Origin: DATGKK01 sp035294725
GTDB taxonomy: Bacteria; Actinomycetota; Acidimicrobiia; Acidimicrobiales; Bog-793
Assembly (NCBI GenBank): GCA_035294725.1
Contig: DATGKK010000082.1
Location: 1 to 21,243, forward strand
DNA: 21,243 bases
Reading direction: 5' to 3'
This document shows, one piece after another, positions 1 to 7,943 of this stretch (the first letter of the stretch is position 1; each line of letters opens with the position of its first letter). The notes below the pieces were generated by a model that saw only the letters and a program-made list of their open reading frames with translations, was not told where the DNA came from and searched no databases. The position numbers and the translations under genes are program-made.

Positions 1-1801
1 TCGGCGTGGACGCGACCCCGGCCACGGGAGCCGGTAGCGCTTCGGTCGCCATGCTGCCGCAGAAGTGCGACCCGCCGTAGCCGTACACATGGCCGGCGCC
101 GGTGAAGAGCCGGTAGCCGCTCGGCGACGTCGGCGTGGAGCACGAGACCGCCGGGGCCGACAGCGGGTCGGCGACACCGGTCCGCTGCGGGTTGCCGCGG
201 AACATTGGCCACGGTGGCGCGCTGGCCGGCGCCGGGATGTTGAAGGCGCGCAGGAAGTTGTTCACGGTCGTGCTGCCCGCGAAGCCGCAGTTGGTGAAGA
301 GCATCCAGCCCGTGGCCGACCCCGGCACGTAGGCAACGGGAGGAGCGCCCCCGACGTAGCAGCCGGGATCGATCGGTTTCGTTCCCGTGCCCGCGACCTT
401 GTGCCCGTTCTCGGCATTGAGCACGTAGAGGCCCGCGACGTTGCCGATGAGCACGTCGTTCGAGCTGAGCCCTCCCGAGGACCTGTCCGTCACGTTGGCG
501 AGAGTCGGCGACGACAGCAGCTCGCCGTAAGTCGTGATGTTCGTTCGCCAAAGCTCGCGACCGGACTGGCTCCACGCCGTGACGATGGCGTCGCCCGAAT
601 CCGGGCAGTTCTGGCACGAGCTCTCGAACACCTCGGTCGGGCCGCCCGGCACCGCCGGACCGACGGCCGGCGACCCGATCGTGGCACCCCCGGTGTTGAC
701 GGGCCATCCCTTCATGAGGTCGCCGTTGGCAGCATTGAACGCGAAGATCTCGTCCTCGGCCGGCTTCACGTCCCGCCCGGGTCCGTAGAACCACGAGGTG
801 CCGACGACGACGACCGGCGTGGAGCCGAACATCGTCACGGCGGGGCTGGACCAGACCGTCTCTGCCAGGCAGCGCTCCCAAATGAGATGAGGCGCGTTGT
901 CGTAGTACCGGTAGTCCGAGACCCAGCCGCTGTAGCAGGGAACCCCGTTGGTCCCCTTGAGCCCCGTCGCGTCACCGCCCTCGATGATGTCCATCTTCCC
1001 GGTGTGCGTCACGTCGACGAGTGACGGCGAGGACCAGATGGTGTCCGCACGGTTGATCGGAAAGCCGGGCAGCAGCTTCCCGGAGGGGTTGAGGGCGTAG
1101 ACGTAGTGGTCGAAGGAGCCGAAGACGATGTCCTGCTGGCCGTTGCCCGTGAGGTCGCCGATAGCCGGGGTCGCGAACACGGAGTTCGTGTAGTCGGCTG
1201 GTCCTCCCCACTGCGAGAATGTCTTTTTCGTGAGGAAGCGGAAGCGCACCGTCCCGTTCGCGTTCCACGCCATCACACCGCCGTTCTGGTCCTTCACGTA
1301 CTGGCTCCCGAGGCCCACGACGATGCTTGGCTCGGCGCTCGGACCGTCGAGGTAGGCGATCGCCGGGCTCGAGTCGATCGCCGTCGCTGTGTCCCCCGTC
1401 AGCGTCGCCCGCTGCGGCCAGCCGGGCAGTTCCTTGCCCGTGAGGGCGTTGACCACGTACACCTCGCCCGAGAGGGAGGCGTCCACGACGACCTTTTGTC
1501 CGTCGATGGATCCCACGACCGGGGACGTGAAGGCCTGGCCCCCGATGTGACACCCGATCACCCATGCCGGCTGCCCGAACCAGGTCGGGTAGGTCCCTGG
1601 GCAGGAGTCCGCCAGCTCCTCGGCGATCGGCGTGCGGTCCCGAGCCGCTCCTGGAGGGGGGCTCGACACCGTCGTGGCAGCGACGGCCAGCGACGCGAGC
1701 CCGAGCACGATCGCAGCTGCGTGCCGCCGCACGCGCCACGAGGAGAGCTTGCGGTCGACGCGCGTGCCGACGGCATTTCCTCGCGGACTGCGGATCTCCA
1801 T
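1..1801 (-). CDS. Secreted PQQ/VCBS-like beta-propeller protein (3' end outside the window)
   Basis: No stop occurs in 600 codons, so the gene continues past the left edge. ATG at 1801 is preceded by an AAAGGGGG ribosome site 5 nt upstream. Residues about 25-47 form a signal peptide or anchor after a basic N-terminus, so the protein is probably exported. Seven blade-like units follow, each opening with SSPA/TSPV/TPAI (near residues 93, 144, 211, 257, 318, 377, 430), several with a DLTGNGQQDIVFGS type core and an ending such as LPGFP or KGWPV. This is the pattern of FG-GAP/VCBS and PQQ-like propellers. At 531-542 lies PWPMFRGNPQRT, a motif often seen in BamB-like proteins. From residue 562 a different unit starts (GYRLFTGAGHVYGYG..HFCGS), matching the GYWLVASDGG-type repeat of some actinobacteria. 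Several cysteines suggest disulfides. It is divergent from a glycosyltransferase, so a surface or glycan-binding role is possible but inferred. Confidence 0.85.
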   Translation of the reverse strand, partial: MEIRSPRGNAVGTRVDRKLSSWRVRRHAAAIVLGLASLAVAATTVSSPPPGAARDRTPIAEELADSCPGTYPTWFGQPAWVIGCHIGGQAFTSPVVGSIDGQKVVVDASLSGEVYVVNALTGKELPGWPQRATLTGDTATAIDSSPAIAYLDGPSAEPSIVVGLGSQYVKDQNGGVMAWNANGTVRFRFLTKKTFSQWGGPADYTNSVFATPAIGDLTGNGQQDIVFGSFDHYVYALNPSGKLLPGFPINRADTIWSSPSLVDVTHTGKMDIIEGGDATGLKGTNGVPCYSGWVSDYRYYDNAPHLIWERCLAETVWSSPAVTMFGSTPVVVVGTSWFYGPGRDVKPAEDEIFAFNAANGDLMKGWPVNTGGATIGSPAVGPAVPGGPTEVFESSCQNCPDSGDAIVTAWSQSGRELWRTNITTYGELLSSPTLANVTDRSSGGLSSNDVLIGNVAGLYVLNAENGHKVAGTGTKPIDPGCYVGGAPPVAYVPGSATGWMLFTNCGFAGSTTVNNFLRAFNIPAPASAPPWPMFRGNPQRTGVADPLSAPAVSCSTPTSPSGYRLFTGAGHVYGYGGSHFCGSMATEALPAPVAGVASTP

Positions 1802-1919
1802 CTCTGCCCCCTTTGGCGCGTGCCTTCCACGTGGCGGACGGGCTTGCCGCCCATTCTGTCACGCTCAGCGCGCATTCGCACACGGAGAGAGGTCAAAGGG
1901 GGCCAGTCTGCCTCCCCGG

Positions 1920-1925
1920 TAGCAT
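1920..1925 (+). promoter_or_regulatory. -10 element TAGCAT, probable leaderless start
   Basis: TAGCAT fits the TANNNT -10 pattern and lies 7 nt before the GTG at 1933, which puts the expected transcription start on or beside the start codon. No good ribosome site is seen, which agrees with a leaderless mRNA. No convincing -35 was found. Confidence 0.45.
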
Positions 1926-1932
1926 CCCTGCC

Positions 1933-3108
1933 GTGGCGAAGATCGCGTTCGTGACCCCCCGCTACGGCGATGGCGTGCTCGGCGGCTCGGAGTCACGGGT
2001 GAGGGAAGAAGCGCGGGGGCTCGCCAAGCGCGGTCACGAGGTCGAGGTGCTGACGACCTGCGCCCGGGACCATCACACCTGGCAGAACGTGTGGCCGGCG
2101 GGCCTCGGCACCGACGGTGGGGTGACCGTGCGGAGGTTCGAGACGATCCCCCGCTCCGACCCCGTTGTGTGGTCGGCGCTCGAGCGCCGGATCTTCGCCG
2201 GGGACCGCCTCACCGACGAGGACGAGCTTGCGTGGGTGAACGCCCGCTTTCGCGTTCCCGAGCTCTACCTCTACTTGGCCGAGACGGCGCGCGAGTACGA
2301 CGCGCTCGTCTTCTCCCCGTACCTGTTCTGGACGACCCTCTACTGCATCGGGATCGCCCCTGAGCGCAGCATCTTGATGCCCTGTCTGCACGACGAGCCC
2401 TACGCCTACCTGAGGTCGGTGCGAGCTGCGCTCGCCGGGTCGGCAGAGGTGTGGTTCCAGTCCGAGCCCGAGCACCAGCTTGGGCACCGGCTCGCCCCGC
2501 TGCCCTCGCATCGGGTCATCGGTTCGGCCGTCCACGTGCCAGAGCAGTACGACCCGGCGGGGTTCCGGGAGCGCCACGGGCTCGAGCGGCCCTTCGTGCT
2601 GTGCGCCGGGCGTCGCGAGGAGGGCAAGGGGTGGCCGCAGGCGATGCGCGGCTTCGCCGCTGCCCTTGTTCGGCACGGGCTCCAGCTCGATCTCGTGACG
2701 GTGGGCGCGGGTGATCCGGAGATCCCGCCGGCCCTGCGTGAGCGGATCATCGACCTCGGCTACCTCGATGATGGAGAGGTCGCCAATGCCTTCGCCGCTG
2801 CGGAAGCCTACTTACAGCCGAGCCCGAACGAGAGCTTCTCGCGCACGATCATGGAGGCCTGGCTGGCATCGACGGTGGTGATCGCCAACATGGCAAGCGA
2901 GGTGGTGGCCTGGCACTGCGAGCGCTCCGGCGGGGGCCTCGTCTATGGCGACGAGATCGAGATGGGGGAGTGCCTCCGTCTCGTCGCCGAAGCGCCGAAG
3001 CTCGCTTCCGAGCTCGCCGGGAGGGGCCGGGAGTACGTGCTCTCGAACTACACCTGGCCGAAGATCCTCGACGGCATGGAAGTAGCGCTGGAGCGGTTCT
3101 CCTCGTGA
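1933..3108 (+). CDS. GT4-family glycosyltransferase
   Basis: This 391-residue protein begins VAKIAFVTPRYGDGVLGGSE, the usual N-terminal strand and glycine loop of GT-B glycosyltransferases, followed by GHEVEVLTTCARDHHTW, typical of actinobacterial GT4 enzymes. The C-terminal half has the sugar-nucleotide domain: a KGWPQ loop after the strand FVLCAGRREEGKG, and the E-x7-E motif with Glu300 and Glu308 in NESFSRTIMEAW. It should transfer a sugar from a nucleotide donor to a growing glycan at the cytoplasmic face; donor and acceptor cannot be told. The reading frame is open further upstream, but that part is arginine-rich shadow sequence lying under the divergent gene, so GTG at 1933 is preferred. 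The stop overlaps the next start (GTGA), so the two genes are probably translationally coupled. Confidence 0.85.
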   Translation: MAKIAFVTPRYGDGVLGGSESRVREEARGLAKRGHEVEVLTTCARDHHTWQNVWPAGLGTDGGVTVRRFETIPRSDPVVWSALERRIFAGDRLTDEDELAWVNARFRVPELYLYLAETAREYDALVFSPYLFWTTLYCIGIAPERSILMPCLHDEPYAYLRSVRAALAGSAEVWFQSEPEHQLGHRLAPLPSHRVIGSAVHVPEQYDPAGFRERHGLERPFVLCAGRREEGKGWPQAMRGFAAALVRHGLQLDLVTVGAGDPEIPPALRERIIDLGYLDDGEVANAFAAAEAYLQPSPNESFSRTIMEAWLASTVVIANMASEVVAWHCERSGGGLVYGDEIEMGECLRLVAEAPKLASELAGRGREYVLSNYTWPKILDGMEVALERFSS

Positions 3109-3962
3109 GGGCGGTCGTTGTCGGCTCGCTGCCGCCACCGATCACGGAGCGCTCCCGCTCCTTGCTGGCCGAGGTTCTGCGGTTGCGGCGGGAGGGCTGT
3201 GAAGTGGAGGTGGTCTCCCCCCGCGCCGACACCGTGGCCCACCGTTACCTCGAGCTGCCCGGGCCGGCGGCCGCGCTGGAGCTCGGGCTCGCCTGCCGTG
3301 GTGCCGACCGCGTCGTGGTCCAGCTCGAGCCCGGCTTCCCCGCCGGCGACCAGTCGGGTAGGGCCGGCCGCGCCCTCGGCCTCGGCGCCATCGCCCTTGT
3401 GCTCGCGTACAAGCGCAGCGAGGTGGTCATCAGGCTCCACTCGATCCACGACCTCCCTCGCGGGGCCGGAGGGCGGGCCGCCGAGTCCCTGTGGGCGGTC
3501 GCGGACCGCATCGATGCCGGCAGCGAGGAGACGTTCGAGCAGCTCGTGTCCAGCGTGCCGGCCGCGCACCGTGCGAAGCTCCAACTCGCCACGGAGATGG
3601 TGGCGCTCGGCGGCGATCGGAGCCGGAGCGCCGACCTTGGAGCAGGGGCGAGCTACGAGGCGGTGACCGACCTCGTGCGCGCACGGGCCGCCGAAGCGAG
3701 GATGCGGGTCCTCTCCGCGCCCGGCGTCGGTGCCGCGCCAACGAGAGGGCCGGCTCGGGTCCCGCTGTGGCAGTGGCAGCCCGTGCCAGGCGCGGGAGTG
3801 CCCCCTCTTGCCCAGTCCCTGTCGAACGAGCGAGCCCACGGGACGCTCGCCCGCCGGATGGCGCGGGCGGCACTGGTCGCCGCCGAGGAGCACCCGGCCA
3901 CGCGCCCGGCTGCCCGCGCGATACGACGCGCGCGCCGGTTGGTAGCTCGCTCGATCGGGTGA
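3105..3962 (+). CDS. Hypothetical protein resembling an N-terminal half of a GT-B glycosyltransferase
   Basis: GTG at 3105 overlaps the preceding stop by 4 bases; the product has 285 residues. It opens VRAVVVGSLPPPITERSRSL, a Rossmann-like first strand and loop as in GT-B enzymes, and continues with EVEVVSPRAD, a strand at RVVVQLEPGF, and VVIRLHSIHDLPRG, where GT4 proteins often carry a His-Asp near the acceptor cleft. After about residue 165 the usual donor-binding domain with an E-x7-E motif is missing; instead there is a low-complexity Ala/Arg-rich tail. It could be an accessory subunit of the preceding enzyme, a decayed glycosyltransferase or an unrelated Rossmann protein. The coupling suggests it works with the upstream enzyme. 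Function is not established. Confidence 0.65.
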   Translation: MRAVVVGSLPPPITERSRSLLAEVLRLRREGCEVEVVSPRADTVAHRYLELPGPAAALELGLACRGADRVVVQLEPGFPAGDQSGRAGRALGLGAIALVLAYKRSEVVIRLHSIHDLPRGAGGRAAESLWAVADRIDAGSEETFEQLVSSVPAAHRAKLQLATEMVALGGDRSRSADLGAGASYEAVTDLVRARAAEARMRVLSAPGVGAAPTRGPARVPLWQWQPVPGAGVPPLAQSLSNERAHGTLARRMARAALVAAEEHPATRPAARAIRRARRLVARSIG

Positions 3963-4002
3963 GGGCCCGGCGGCCTCGCTCCGGTTCGGGTGGCCGGCTC
4001 GA

Positions 4003-6426
4003 TCAGGGAGCCAGTTCGGCGAGCACCGCGCGGGCGGCGAGGTCGAAGGTGTGCTCGTTGGCGTAGGCCATTGCCGCTGCCCCGAGACGTTCCCGTGCGG
4101 CTCCATCGGCGAGGAGGGCGGCGAGCGCGCAGGCGAGCTCAGGGGCGCCGCAATCGGGCGGAACCTTGCGGACTGCGCCGTCGGGGAGCTCGTGCATCCA
4201 GCCGAGATCCGACACGACGGTGGCGACGCCGGCCGAGCAGGCCTCGCTCACGGTCCCGGACGCCTCGCCGAAGGCCCTCGATCGGAGCTGGACGGCGACG
4301 TCGGTCTCCCCGAGCAGCCGCAGGTATGCCTCCCAGGGGACCTCGTTCGTCACCTCCACGCGCTCACCGACCCCGCGCGCGGTCGCCAGCGCGACGAGCT
4401 CGGCAGCGAGGCTCGTCGCGACCGGGCCGACGAGCCGCAGCCGCACTTCGACGCCGTCCCGCACGAGCAGGGCGAGGGCCTCGACGAGCAGGTGCGGCCG
4501 CTTGGAGGGGTCGACGAGCCCGAAGGACGCGAGCGTGTACGGGCCTCCCCCCGCCCGGTGCTCGGCAGCGGCGCTGCGTGCGCGCTCGACGATGCGCAGC
4601 TCGCTCTCGGAAAGGCGCGCCATGGCGAAGGGAACGACCCCGATCCGGCCGGCAAGCTCGGGCCCGGCGTCGAGCTCGGCGAGGGATCTCGCCGCCTCGG
4701 AGGTGACAAGGAGCCGGTCGGTGTGGGCGAGCACCTCCCGGGTGAGGAGCAGGCCGTACCGGTCGCGGTCTGCCTCGCCGATCCAGCCGTTGCTGCCGAG
4801 GTGGGCGGGGAGCTGCGGGTACGCCCTCGCGACGGCTTCGCGCAGCCCACCGGGAACCGCGCCGGGGAGATCCTGGGAGAGCGCGAGCAGCCCGCTCAGC
4901 CGGACGTCGTGGCAGAGCACCGCCCCCCTGCGGCGGCGGATGGAGGCGAGAGCTCGGGAGTGGAACTCGGAGTTCCCGATCACGTACAGGACGCGGTCGT
5001 AGCTTCCGCTGAGGTGGTCCACGGCCTCGAAGGCGCCGGCCGGCCGGGGCACGATGCCGCCGACAGGGTCCACCGGGTTTCCCCGGCCGAGGCCGTCGGC
5101 AAAGCAGTCGATCTCGGTCGACCCGGCTGCCCAGCCGGGGGCGGCGCCGGCCTCGATCGCGGCCCGCATGGCCTCGACGAGCTTCGCGCTGTACCCGGCG
5201 ACGCCGCTCGGGACGGGGGGGAAGGGCGAGACGACGGCGATCCGTCGCACGGCCCGGGGCCGCCAGGGGCGGGGCCGTGCGGCGGCGAGGCGCTCGAGCA
5301 CGGCTGCGACCCGCTCGGCCACCTCGTCCCAGGAACAGAGGGCTCCCTTCGCGTCCTCGACGACGCGGCGGCGGAGCCCTTCGTCGGTCAGGCATCGCTC
5401 GATCGTCGCCGCCATGTCCCGGGGATCGGCCGGGTCGAAGCGGGCCTTCGCCTCGGGCACGAGCTCGTCGAAGGGGGCCCGATCCGAGACCGCCGCCACG
5501 GAGCCGCAGGCGAGCGCCTCCGCCACCGGCAGCCCGTAGCCCTCTGCGAGCGACGGGAAGATGAACAGTTCGGCCGCCTGGTACAGCTCGACGAGGCGCT
5601 CGTCGGACACGAACCCGGTGAGCAGGAGGCGGTCCTCCACCCCGGCCTCGCGGGCGAGGTGGCGGTAATGGTTCGCGGTGAGCGGCGGCAGGTCGCCGAC
5701 GACGACGAGCTGGTGTCGCCGGAGCACCGGCTCGGGGAGCTCGGCGAAGGCCGCGATGAGACCCTCGATGTTCTTGCGCCCGTCATTGCCCCCCGGGTAG
5801 AGCACGAAGCTCTCCCGCAGCTCCGGCATCGCCGAGCGCAGCGCGCCGAGGGCGTGCTCGCGAGAGACCGGCGGTACGAAGCGCCGGGAGACGCCGGTGC
5901 CGACGACGTGGCACCGCTCGGGAGCCACCTCGAGAAAGCGCCGGACGTCGGCACCGGCCAACTTTGAGATGGCGAGGACGGCGTCTGCCGTCCGGAGCAC
6001 CTCGAGCCGCGCCCCGTATCGCCGGCGCTGGGCGGGGTGGCGCAGGTACTCCTCAGGGTGGCGGAGGGGGATGAGGTCGTAGGCGATCGCGGCGTAGGCA
6101 AGCCCGCGGCGGTCGACGAGCTCGGGCCGGACGTCGCCGAGGGTGCGGTCGAGCTCGAAGGGGGAGCAGCACAGGTAGGCGCGGGCATGGGCAACCGCCT
6201 CCTCGGCTCGCGGGGTCCCGAGGTAGGCGAGCTTGCCGCTCGCGAGCAGCCCCTCGACCGCTCCAGGGGGAGGCCAGCCGGGGTCGAGGAGGTAGGCCGC
6301 GACGAGGTCGGGGCGGACCCGCTCGAGGGCACAGGCGAGCTCGTAGGACCAGCGGCCGATGCCCCGCCCGCGGTGGTCAGGGCTCTGGACGGCCCTTAGG
6401 TCGCACAGGACGGGAGCACCGGTCAT
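4003..6426 (-). CDS. Two-domain GT4-GT4 glycosyltransferase (WbdA-like architecture)
   Basis: The 807-residue protein holds two complete GT4 modules. Module 1 (about 1-385) begins with CDLRAVQSPDHRGRGIGRWS, characteristic of the mannosyltransferase-like GT4 group, and has a donor site with GRKNIEGLI and the E-x7-E pair Glu295/Glu303 in AEGYGLPVAEALACG. Module 2 (about 394-807) restarts with the Rossmann strand RRIAVVSPFPPVPSGVAGYS, has DPSKRPHLLVEAL near 639, and a more divergent acidic motif (Glu721, Glu728 in GEASGTVSEACSAG). Such fusions make polysaccharide backbones with alternating linkages, E. coli WbdA being the known case. The ATG overlaps the stop of the upstream coiled-coil gene (ATGA), so both are in one operon. 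The gene converges on the one ending at 3962. Sugar and linkage are unknown. Confidence 0.88.
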   Translation of the reverse strand: MTGAPVLCDLRAVQSPDHRGRGIGRWSYELACALERVRPDLVAAYLLDPGWPPPGAVEGLLASGKLAYLGTPRAEEAVAHARAYLCCSPFELDRTLGDVRPELVDRRGLAYAAIAYDLIPLRHPEEYLRHPAQRRRYGARLEVLRTADAVLAISKLAGADVRRFLEVAPERCHVVGTGVSRRFVPPVSREHALGALRSAMPELRESFVLYPGGNDGRKNIEGLIAAFAELPEPVLRRHQLVVVGDLPPLTANHYRHLAREAGVEDRLLLTGFVSDERLVELYQAAELFIFPSLAEGYGLPVAEALACGSVAAVSDRAPFDELVPEAKARFDPADPRDMAATIERCLTDEGLRRRVVEDAKGALCSWDEVAERVAAVLERLAAARPRPWRPRAVRRIAVVSPFPPVPSGVAGYSAKLVEAMRAAIEAGAAPGWAAGSTEIDCFADGLGRGNPVDPVGGIVPRPAGAFEAVDHLSGSYDRVLYVIGNSEFHSRALASIRRRRGAVLCHDVRLSGLLALSQDLPGAVPGGLREAVARAYPQLPAHLGSNGWIGEADRDRYGLLLTREVLAHTDRLLVTSEAARSLAELDAGPELAGRIGVVPFAMARLSESELRIVERARSAAAEHRAGGGPYTLASFGLVDPSKRPHLLVEALALLVRDGVEVRLRLVGPVATSLAAELVALATARGVGERVEVTNEVPWEAYLRLLGETDVAVQLRSRAFGEASGTVSEACSAGVATVVSDLGWMHELPDGAVRKVPPDCGAPELACALAALLADGAARERLGAAAMAYANEHTFDLAARAVLAELAP

Positions 6427-6713
6427 GACCGCGGCCCGGCACGCTCCTCGAGCTCCTCGATCCGATCCTTGGCGGCGCGCAGCTGGCGTCCGATCAGCTC
6501 GCTCAGCTGGTTCTCGATCTCGACCTGGGTGACGGCGAGCTCGCCCAGCTCCCGCAGCTGCCGCTCGATCCGCTCGAGCGCCGCCTCGAGCCGGCCGAGG
6601 CGCTCGTGGACCGTTGCCGTCCGCTCGTCGAGCAGCGGCGTCAGGACCGCGGCGGCCTCAGCCGTGGCACGTCGTCGGATCAGGCGCCAGGCGGCGCGGG
6701 GGGCGGGGGCCAC
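6423..6713 (-). CDS. Small coiled-coil protein
   Basis: A 96-residue protein. GTG at 6713 is chosen because AAGGAG repeats lie just upstream; longer in-frame starts give only Arg/Gly-rich shadow sequence. After a basic N-terminus (APRAAWRLIRRR) residues about 30-92 form a continuous heptad-rich helix, for example VHERLGRLEAALERIERQLR, then QVEIENQLSELIGRQL and KDRIEELEERAG. There is no signal peptide or membrane segment. Its stop overlaps the start of the double glycosyltransferase by 4 bases, so it probably acts with that enzyme, perhaps as an oligomerisation or membrane-associating partner. I do not recognise a named family. Confidence 0.75.
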   Translation of the reverse strand: MAPAPRAAWRLIRRRATAEAAAVLTPLLDERTATVHERLGRLEAALERIERQLRELGELAVTQVEIENQLSELIGRQLRAAKDRIEELEERAGPRS

Positions 6714-6793
6714 GGTTGCTCCTTCTCCTTGCGCTGGTCGTCGTCGGCGGGTCGTGCGCGGGTGCCGGCACGCGCCATCGACGCGCCGCCACG

Positions 6794-6799
6794 ACACTA
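6794..6799 (-). promoter_or_regulatory. Candidate -10 (TAGTGT) for the coiled-coil/GT operon
   Basis: TAGTGT on the minus strand fits TANNNT and lies about 80 nt before the GTG at 6713. No strong -35 is visible. It is supported mainly by the recurrence of TAGNNT before other starts in the window. Confidence 0.3.
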
Positions 6800-6872
6800 G
6801 GCCGCACGCAAGAGCGCCGCCGCCACCTGCCCGGGAGCAGCCAGATGGCCGTGGCTCGCCGGTGAGCGCCAC

Positions 6873-6878
6873 TAGGAT
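6873..6878 (+). promoter_or_regulatory. Candidate -10 (TAGGAT) for the wzm-wzt operon
   Basis: TAGGAT fits the local -10 pattern and would give a leader of about 50 nt before the ATG at 6935. A GGAGG ribosome site at 6921-6925 is 9 nt from that ATG. The -35 region is unconvincing. Confidence 0.4.
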
Positions 6879-6934
6879 CGACCCCGCATTCGGCGTTCGC
6901 GAGAGTCGCGATACGCGTCAGGAGGACCCAGTTC

Positions 6935-7936
6935 ATGGCTCGAGCGCGAGCCGACCTGCCGGCGGGCCCGGCGAGTGAGCCGCACCAGTTCCCGAGCGCG
7001 CCCGGGGCCGGCGCGCCCTCTCGGACCCCGTTCGGGGCCGATCAGCCCCAGCGCGTCGTCGCCGCGCACGTGGGCACGGTCGCGCGGGCAAGAGAGATCT
7101 GGGAGGCGCGAGAGCTGCTCGTCTTCCTCGTGCGAAAAGAGCTGAAGGTCCGGTACAAGAACAGCTTCCTCGGGTTCCTCTGGTCGTTCCTGAACCCCGC
7201 GATGGTGCTGCTCATCTACTTCGTGATGTTCCGCTACATCCTGAAGAACGGCATCTCCGACTTTGCCGTCTACCTGATGTGCGGCCTGCTGCCCTGGAAC
7301 CTGTTCAACACCGCGCTCCTCAGCTCGTCGGGCACCCTCGTTGCCCATGCTGGGATCGTGAAGAAGGTCGCCTTCCCCCGCGAGATCCTCGCGCTCACCC
7401 AGGTGGGCGTCGCGACCTGCTACTTCTTCTTCCAGAGCTGCATCCTCGTGCTCTTCCTGGTCGGGTTCCAGGTCATGCCGGACTGGCGGTACCTGCCGGT
7501 GATGCTGCTCGCGCTCGTCTGCGACGTCGTGTTCACCGCCGCGCTCGCGCTCGCGCTCTCGGCGCTCAACGTCTACCTGCGGGACATCGAGCACCTCATC
7601 CAGGTCGTGCTCGTCGCCCTGTTCTTCGCCGAGCCGATCGTCTACACCTGGAGCAACCTCGGGTCTCGCCTGGGAAAGCACGGGCTTGTCTGGCTCTACC
7701 TGCTGAACCCCCTGACGACGATCGTGATCTCCTTCCAGCGGTTCATCTTCGCCCACGTGCCCGGCGCCCTCGAGCGGAGCTGCCCGGCGCACGTCACCTG
7801 CGGCGTGCTCGCCACCTACCCCGAGGGCTTCTATTTCGAGCTGCTCGGCATCGTCCTCGCCGTCTCGCTCGTGCTCTTCTATCTCGCGAGCGTGCTGTTC
7901 CGGCGGGTCGAGGGCAACTTCGCAGAGGAGCTGTGA
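6935..7936 (+). CDS. wzm: ABC-2 type polysaccharide export permease (Wzm/TagG family)
   Basis: This 333-residue membrane protein forms the channel half of an ABC glycan exporter. The hallmark LVRKELKVRYKNSFLGFLWS followed by LNPAM (about 65-90) is the amphipathic entry helix and first membrane segment of ABC-2 polysaccharide permeases. About six hydrophobic segments follow (near 78-101, 112-130, 155-180, 186-210, 222-237, 248-266, with a last one at 302-322), as does NVYLRDIEHL (212-221), conserved in the family. The end, RRVEGNFAEEL, is typical of Wzm. The ATG has a strong GGAGG site. The first 50 residues, rich in Ala, Pro and Arg, are longer than in most relatives. It lies 7 nt before its ATPase gene and must work with it. 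Confidence 0.92.
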   Translation: MARARADLPAGPASEPHQFPSAPGAGAPSRTPFGADQPQRVVAAHVGTVARAREIWEARELLVFLVRKELKVRYKNSFLGFLWSFLNPAMVLLIYFVMFRYILKNGISDFAVYLMCGLLPWNLFNTALLSSSGTLVAHAGIVKKVAFPREILALTQVGVATCYFFFQSCILVLFLVGFQVMPDWRYLPVMLLALVCDVVFTAALALALSALNVYLRDIEHLIQVVLVALFFAEPIVYTWSNLGSRLGKHGLVWLYLLNPLTTIVISFQRFIFAHVPGALERSCPAHVTCGVLATYPEGFYFELLGIVLAVSLVLFYLASVLFRRVEGNFAEEL

Positions 7937-7943
7937 CCTCTAG

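Noticed and set aside
972..1883. Overlapping frames on both strands across the propeller gene
   Set aside because: They are Arg-rich shadows; the correct minus-strand frame gives a signal peptide and regular propeller blades but has no stop inside the window.
3963..4002. Possible terminator between the convergent genes ending at 3962 and 4003
   Set aside because: Only a weak 5-bp GGCTC/GAGCC pairing is visible, partly inside the stop of the minus-strand gene, with no T-run.
4051..5967. Long plus-strand frame opposite the double glycosyltransferase
   Set aside because: Mirror-strand shadow of a well-supported GT4-GT4 gene; no domain recognised.
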